8,872 nucleotides of DNA. It comes from Acidimicrobiia bacterium. Lineage in GTDB: Bacteria; Actinomycetota; Acidimicrobiia; Spongiisociales; ZC4RG35. The position numbers and the translations under genes are program-made. This document shows positions 5,033 to 8,872 of this stretch, piece after piece (within the stretch, counting starts at the first letter, position 1; each line of letters opens with the position of its first letter). Below the pieces are notes generated by a model that was given only the letters and a program-made list of their open reading frames with translations, was not told the origin of the DNA and made no database searches. The stretch is from NCBI GenBank assembly GCA_029865445.1, contig JAOUGY010000148.1, positions 1 to 8,872 of the forward strand, given 5' to 3'.

Positions 5033-5965
5033 ATGACGGGTTCTCTCGTAGCCCTCCTTCTTGGGATTGTTCTGCTGGCGTGGGCGTCCGACCAGTTTGT
5101 GATCGGCGCGGCCCGAATAGCGGTGATCCGGCGCGTACCTCCACTGGTCATCGGGGTCGTGATCATCGGATTCGGGACGAGCAGCCCCGAGCTGCTCGTC
5201 TCGTCGCTCGCCGCGCTGGCAGACCAGCCCGAGGTGGCGGTCGGCAACATCGTCGGATCCAACCTCGCCAACCTCAGCCTCATACTCGGGATCGGCGCAC
5301 TCATCCTCCCGCTCGCCGTCGACTCCAGCACCGTTCGAAGGGAGGCCCCGATAACGGTGGCGGCGATGGCACTCTTCGCGGTCCTCGTCCAGGGAGGCCT
5401 GAGCGTCTTCGAGGGCGTGGTCCTGGTGCTGGCGATGGCGCTCGCACTGGCTCTCGTGATGCGGCGTCAGAATTCAGATCCGCTCGGATCCGAAGCCGTG
5501 GAGCTGGCGGGTGAGGGGCACCGCCTGGGCCCCGAGGCGGTTCGGACGGTCGTCGGGCTGGCGGGAACGATCGGTGGCGCCCAACTCCTGTTGACGGGGG
5601 CGGTAGATCTGGCAGACCGCGCCGGCATCTCGGCGGGATTCGTGGGCGTCACACTGGTCGCCGTCGGGACGTCCCTTCCGGAACTGGTCACGGTCATCCA
5701 GTCCGCTCGCCGCAAGGAGTCCGACCTGATCATCGGGAATCTGCTCGGGTCGAACCTCTTCAACGCACTCGTCGTCGGCGGCGCCACCGGGATCCTGGGA
5801 CCGGGAACCCTCGACGCTCCTCGGCTGACAGGGGTGGCCTCGATCGGGGCCGTCGTGCTGGGGTCGACGGTGACGGTGATGATGATCTCCGGACGTCGGA
5901 TCAGTCGGGCCGAAGGAGCGGCGTTGGTTGTGGCTTATGCGGCAGTGGTGCCGCTGCTCGCCTGA
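5033..5965 (+). CDS. yrbG: YrbG-type calcium/sodium antiporter (CaCA superfamily)
   Basis: A 310-residue integral membrane exchanger with about ten hydrophobic segments and almost no soluble part, close to the family's usual 300-330 residues. It shows the two inverted alpha-repeats that form the ion path: GFGTSSPEL at 46-54 (E53) with VGNIVGSNLANL at 70-81, and VAVGTSLPEL at 209-218 (E217) with IGNLLGSNLFNAL at 234-246. The two glutamates correspond to the ion-binding glutamates of the archaeal NCX_Mj exchanger. A polar loop at about 144-168 (RRQNSDP...GEGHRLGPE) links the two halves. The family swaps Na+ or H+ for Ca2+ across the cytoplasmic membrane; the ion pair here is not known. GGAG at 5024-5027 supports the ATG. 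A weak -10-like TAACAT (4990-4995) lies upstream, without a -35 match. Confidence 0.9.
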   Translation: MTGSLVALLLGIVLLAWASDQFVIGAARIAVIRRVPPLVIGVVIIGFGTSSPELLVSSLAALADQPEVAVGNIVGSNLANLSLILGIGALILPLAVDSSTVRREAPITVAAMALFAVLVQGGLSVFEGVVLVLAMALALALVMRRQNSDPLGSEAVELAGEGHRLGPEAVRTVVGLAGTIGGAQLLLTGAVDLADRAGISAGFVGVTLVAVGTSLPELVTVIQSARRKESDLIIGNLLGSNLFNALVVGGATGILGPGTLDAPRLTGVASIGAVVLGSTVTVMMISGRRISRAEGAALVVAYAAVVPLLA

Positions 5966-5991
5966 GTACTTACGCGCGAGAACGCGGCTCA
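5963..5991 (+). terminator. Weak hairpin after the exchanger gene
   Basis: TGAG (5963-5966, which includes the stop codon) can pair with CTCA (5988-5991), and CGCG (5975-5978) with CGCG (5983-5986) around an AGAA loop. The two stems are separated by an unpaired stretch on the left. A short TTTT follows at 5997-6000. The structure is poor, and termination here is only a possibility. Confidence 0.25.
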
Positions 5992-6037
5992 GACGATTTT
6001 GTGATTTCGATGCGCCTCTGCCACATCGCGACCGGCC

Positions 6038-6043
6038 TACGAT
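6038..6043 (+). promoter_or_regulatory. Candidate -10 box for a leaderless mfd transcript
   Basis: TACGAT fits TANNNT and ends nine bases before the ATG at 6053, so transcription would begin about 2-3 bases before the start codon. No ribosome-binding site precedes that ATG, which agrees with a leaderless or nearly leaderless mRNA. No clear -35 element was found at the expected distance. Confidence 0.4.
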
Positions 6044-6052
6044 CTGTGGCCC

Positions 6053-8872
6053 ATGTCCGCACCCCTGTCTGCGCTCGTCGACGCCTGGAAGGCACGCCAC
6101 TTCCCGCCGCTCCCCGGTCGGTGGGTGGTGGCGTCCGGCGCCCGGGCGTTTGCCATCGCCGGCCTCTCCCGACTGACACAGGCGCCAACGCTCGTGGTCG
6201 TGCCGGGTGAACGCGACGCCGAGGACCTCACCGACGACCTCGAGCTCTTCACCCACAAGGCTGTCTTCATGCCGGCATGGGAGACGCTGCCATTCGAACA
6301 CCTCTCCCCGAACGCGGCCACGATGGCGCGGCGGGCCCGGGCCCGTCACTTGTTGGGCACCGGCGGATCGGGCACCATCGTGGTGGCGAGTGTGCGGGCG
6401 GCCGTTCAGCGGTTGAGTCCGTCCAACCCGGCCCCGATCGTGTTCGAGCGAAACGGCGAACACGAGATCACCGAGTTGACCCGAACGCTGGCGGGCCTCG
6501 GCTACCAGCGCACCGATCGAGTGGAGGCTCGGGGCGAGTTCGCGGTGCGAGGTGGCATTCTCGATGTGTTTCCTGCCCAGGACGACGACGCCGTGCGCAT
6601 CGACTTCTGGGGCGACACCGTCGAAGATCTCCGGATCTTCGCCGTCGGAGATCAGCGCTCGGCCGATCCCGTCGACACGGTCAACGTCTATCCGGCGCGC
6701 GAGTTCCGCCCCGATTCCGAGGAAGTCGTCGAGAAGGCCCGCAGGTTGGTGTCGACCGATCCCTGGAATGCGTCCGTGTGGGACAGACTCGTGGACGGAA
6801 ACCACTTCGCAGGCATGGAGTCGTGGATGCCGTGGCTCGCCCCCGAGCGGGGGCTCCTCGACGAACTGGCTCCGGGGGTCTCGGTCGTGGTTGTGGACCC
6901 GGTCAAAGCATCGGAGAGGAGCCGGGACCTGCAGAAGGAAGAGGGGGACCTGGCAGAAGCGCTCGCCTCCAGCTGGGGGCAGGGAGCGCCTGAGGCGGGC
7001 GAGCATCCGGCCCTGTTCTTGGACCTCGAAGGCTCGGTCTCGCGCCGCCCGACGATCGACCTTCCGTCCATCGCCGCGTCGCCTGCCGACGAGGTGTTGA
7101 CGGTGCGAGGCTTCGATGCCACGGCCGGAGACGCGGAGTCGATCGCGGCGGCGCTCCGGCGGCTCGAGAAGTCATCGATCACGGCCGTCGTGGCGATGGA
7201 TGGCACGACTGCTGCCGATCGAGTCGCCCGAGTTCTCGCCGAAAACGACCACCCGATTCCCCGGCTCGACACTCTCGATCGAGTTCGTCCCGCCGTGATC
7301 GGGACAGGTATCCATCAAGGTTTCGTTCTCCCCGAACTCGGCGTCGCCGTGGTGGGGGAGCGGGAGGTGGCCGGTCGGCGACGGGCCCACCGCAAGACCG
7401 GTTCGCGGCGTCGGGCCGGTGTGGGCACCGAGTACCGAGATCTGAGTCCTGGAGATTTCGTCGTCCACTACAAACACGGCATCGGGCGGTTCGAAGGGCT
7501 GGTGTCGCGGGTGATGGCCGGAGTGGAGCGCGACTACCTGGTGATCGCCTACGCCGGCGCCGACAGGTTGTACGTCCCGACCGACCAGCTTGCGGCGGTG
7601 ACCAAGTACACCGGTGGTGAGACCCCCCGGGTCTCTCGCATGGGTGGGAAGGACTGGGCCGAGACCAAGTCGAAGGTTCGCAAGGCGGTGGCGGCCGTGG
7701 CCGAGGAAGTGGTGAGGTTGCACCGCCTCCGTGCTCAGGCCAGTGGGCATGCCTTCGATATCGACAGCCCCTGGCAGAGAGAGCTCGAAGCCTCGTTCCC
7801 CTTCGAGGAGACTCCCGATCAGCTGTCGGCTATCGCCGACGTGAAAGTCGACATGGAATCGGATGCCCCGATGGACCGGCTCGTGTTCGGAGACGTCGGG
7901 TTCGGCAAGACGGAGGTCGCGCTGCGTGCCGCCTTCAAGGCCGCCACCGCCGGGAAACAAGTGGCGGTGTTGTGTCCCACGACCCTCCTCGCTCAACAGC
8001 ACTTCGCGACGTTCTCGGAGCGGTTCGCCCCCTACCCCGTCCGCGTGGAGATGCTGAGTCGGTTCTTGACCGCGAAGGAGGCCAAGACCGTGGTCGCCGG
8101 ATTGGCGACCGGTGAGGTGGACGTGGTCATCGGGACCCACCGGCTGCTGTCCGACGACATCAAGCTCAAGGCGCTCGGTCTGCTCGTGATCGACGAGGAG
8201 CAGCGATTCGGCGTTTCTGCGAAAGACCAGATCAAGAAGCTGAAGATCGGGGTGGACGTCCTCACGCTCACCGCGACTCCCATCCCTCGCACCTTGGAGA
8301 TGGCGCTCACCGGGATCCGCGAGGTGAGTCACATCCGCACCGCTCCCGTCGACAGGCACCCCATACTCACCTACGCCGGGCCGTTCGACGAACAGACCGT
8401 GGCGGCCGCCATCCGGCGTGAGATGCTGCGGGAAGGGCAGATCTTCTATGTCCACAATCGCGTCCAGTCGATAGAACGGGCCGTGGCCCGGCTCCGCGAC
8501 CTGGTGCCCGACGCCCGGTATGTGGTGGCGCATGGTCAGATGTCGGAAGGCCAGCTCGAACAGGTGATGCTCGACTTCTGGAACCGCGAATACGACGTGA
8601 TGGTTGCGACCACCATCATCGAATCCGGTCTCGATCTACCGCAGGTCAACACACTCATCGTCGAACGCGCCGACCTGCTCGGTCTGGCGCAGCTGTATCA
8701 GCTGCGGGGCCGGGTGGGGCGGTCGAATCAGCGTGCCTACGCCTACCTGTTCCATCCGCCGGACCAGTCCCTCACGGAGGAGGCCCACCGTCGGCTCGAA
8801 GCAATCGGCGAGGCCACGGACCTGGGGTCGGGTTTCCAACTCGCCATGCGCGACCTGGAGATCCGGGGCGCC
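6053..8872 (+). CDS. mfd: Transcription-repair coupling factor Mfd, C-terminus beyond the window
   Basis: The frame is open for 940 codons to the window edge; E. coli Mfd has 1148 residues, so the D7 autoinhibitory domain (about 200-250 residues) lies outside. Mfd is an ATP-driven DNA translocase that pushes RNA polymerase stalled at lesions off the template and recruits UvrA for nucleotide excision repair. Visible in order: the UvrB-like module (WETLPFEHLSPN near 76-87; EFAVRGGILDVFPA at 162-175), the RNA polymerase interaction domain at about 461-530 (YRDLSPGDFVVHYKHGIGRF), and the two RecA-like motor domains with Walker A GDVGFGKTE at 613-621, the DEEQRFG box at 714-720, TATPIPRT at 740-747, and QLRGRVGRS at 883-891. 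All helicase motifs look intact. The ATG at 6053 is preferred because the only upstream in-frame option before a stop at 6002 is a CTG, and the N-terminus (MSAPLSALVDAW) fits the family. It is transcribed apart from the exchanger gene. Confidence 0.96.
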   Translation, partial: MSAPLSALVDAWKARHFPPLPGRWVVASGARAFAIAGLSRLTQAPTLVVVPGERDAEDLTDDLELFTHKAVFMPAWETLPFEHLSPNAATMARRARARHLLGTGGSGTIVVASVRAAVQRLSPSNPAPIVFERNGEHEITELTRTLAGLGYQRTDRVEARGEFAVRGGILDVFPAQDDDAVRIDFWGDTVEDLRIFAVGDQRSADPVDTVNVYPAREFRPDSEEVVEKARRLVSTDPWNASVWDRLVDGNHFAGMESWMPWLAPERGLLDELAPGVSVVVVDPVKASERSRDLQKEEGDLAEALASSWGQGAPEAGEHPALFLDLEGSVSRRPTIDLPSIAASPADEVLTVRGFDATAGDAESIAAALRRLEKSSITAVVAMDGTTAADRVARVLAENDHPIPRLDTLDRVRPAVIGTGIHQGFVLPELGVAVVGEREVAGRRRAHRKTGSRRRAGVGTEYRDLSPGDFVVHYKHGIGRFEGLVSRVMAGVERDYLVIAYAGADRLYVPTDQLAAVTKYTGGETPRVSRMGGKDWAETKSKVRKAVAAVAEEVVRLHRLRAQASGHAFDIDSPWQRELEASFPFEETPDQLSAIADVKVDMESDAPMDRLVFGDVGFGKTEVALRAAFKAATAGKQVAVLCPTTLLAQQHFATFSERFAPYPVRVEMLSRFLTAKEAKTVVAGLATGEVDVVIGTHRLLSDDIKLKALGLLVIDEEQRFGVSAKDQIKKLKIGVDVLTLTATPIPRTLEMALTGIREVSHIRTAPVDRHPILTYAGPFDEQTVAAAIRREMLREGQIFYVHNRVQSIERAVARLRDLVPDARYVVAHGQMSEGQLEQVMLDFWNREYDVMVATTIIESGLDLPQVNTLIVERADLLGLAQLYQLRGRVGRSNQRAYAYLFHPPDQSLTEEAHRRLEAIGEATDLGSGFQLAMRDLEIRGA

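Noticed and set aside
5474..7006. A 510-codon open frame on the minus strand crossing the exchanger and mfd genes
   Set aside because: It spans the opposite strand of two well-supported genes, is low-complexity in Arg, Gly, His and Pro, and shows no family motifs. It is an artefact of high GC content.
7172..8533. A 453-codon open frame on the minus strand inside mfd
   Set aside because: It lies antisense to the conserved Mfd motor domains and shows no recognisable protein signature; GC-rich shadow frame.
1..8872. Possible defence system, CRISPR array, prophage or transposon
   Set aside because: No spaced direct repeats, integrase, transposase or phage proteins were seen. The genes are metabolic and housekeeping with uniform composition.

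Overview
This GC-rich window looks chromosomal and most likely actinobacterial, perhaps Acidimicrobiia or a relative. The evidence is the Mycobacterium-like HisN phosphatase, the F420-type luciferase-like oxidoreductase, apparently leaderless starts, hairpins without U-tracts and the codon bias. The phylum call is inference. Both window edges cut genes: the first is the tail of an mmsA-type aldehyde dehydrogenase and the last is a long mfd missing its C-terminus.

Layout. (1) 2-1877, plus strand: the mmsA tail, a luciferase-like (LLM) F420/flavin oxidoreductase, a 71-residue two-helix membrane protein and a RidA-family imine deaminase. Spacing is 6 bp, then two 4-bp stop/start overlaps, so this reads as one translationally coupled operon. 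(2) 1899-2285, minus strand: a small metal-binding cupin, convergent with ridA, with a bidirectional hairpin between them. (3) 2368-2997: an unrecognised secreted protein with four cysteines, divergent from the cupin. (4) 3086-4948: an AcuI/YhdH-type acrylyl-CoA reductase and a HisN-type inositol-monophosphatase-family enzyme, separated by a striking 52-nt long hairpin. (5) 5033-5965: a YrbG-type Na+/Ca2+ exchanger. (6) 6053 to the right edge: mfd, the transcription-repair coupling factor, open for 940 codons.

How the genes may work together. MmsA makes acetyl-CoA or propionyl-CoA from malonate or methylmalonate semialdehyde, RidA removes reactive enamines/imines, and the LLM enzyme is a redox step. 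Together they suggest catabolism of a nitrogenous compound such as a pyrimidine, hydantoin or beta-alanine, functionally reminiscent of the Rut pathway, though this is inference. AcuI handles another three-carbon acyl-CoA and may feed the same propionyl-CoA pool. HisN, YrbG and Mfd are housekeeping genes with no clear link to that theme.

No CRISPR array, IS element, phage gene, rRNA or tRNA was seen, and no intergenic gap exceeds about 90 bp. I do not see an unmistakably new multi-gene system. The items most worth follow-up are the LLM/membrane protein/RidA operon, the palindrome at 4068-4119 and the secreted protein.
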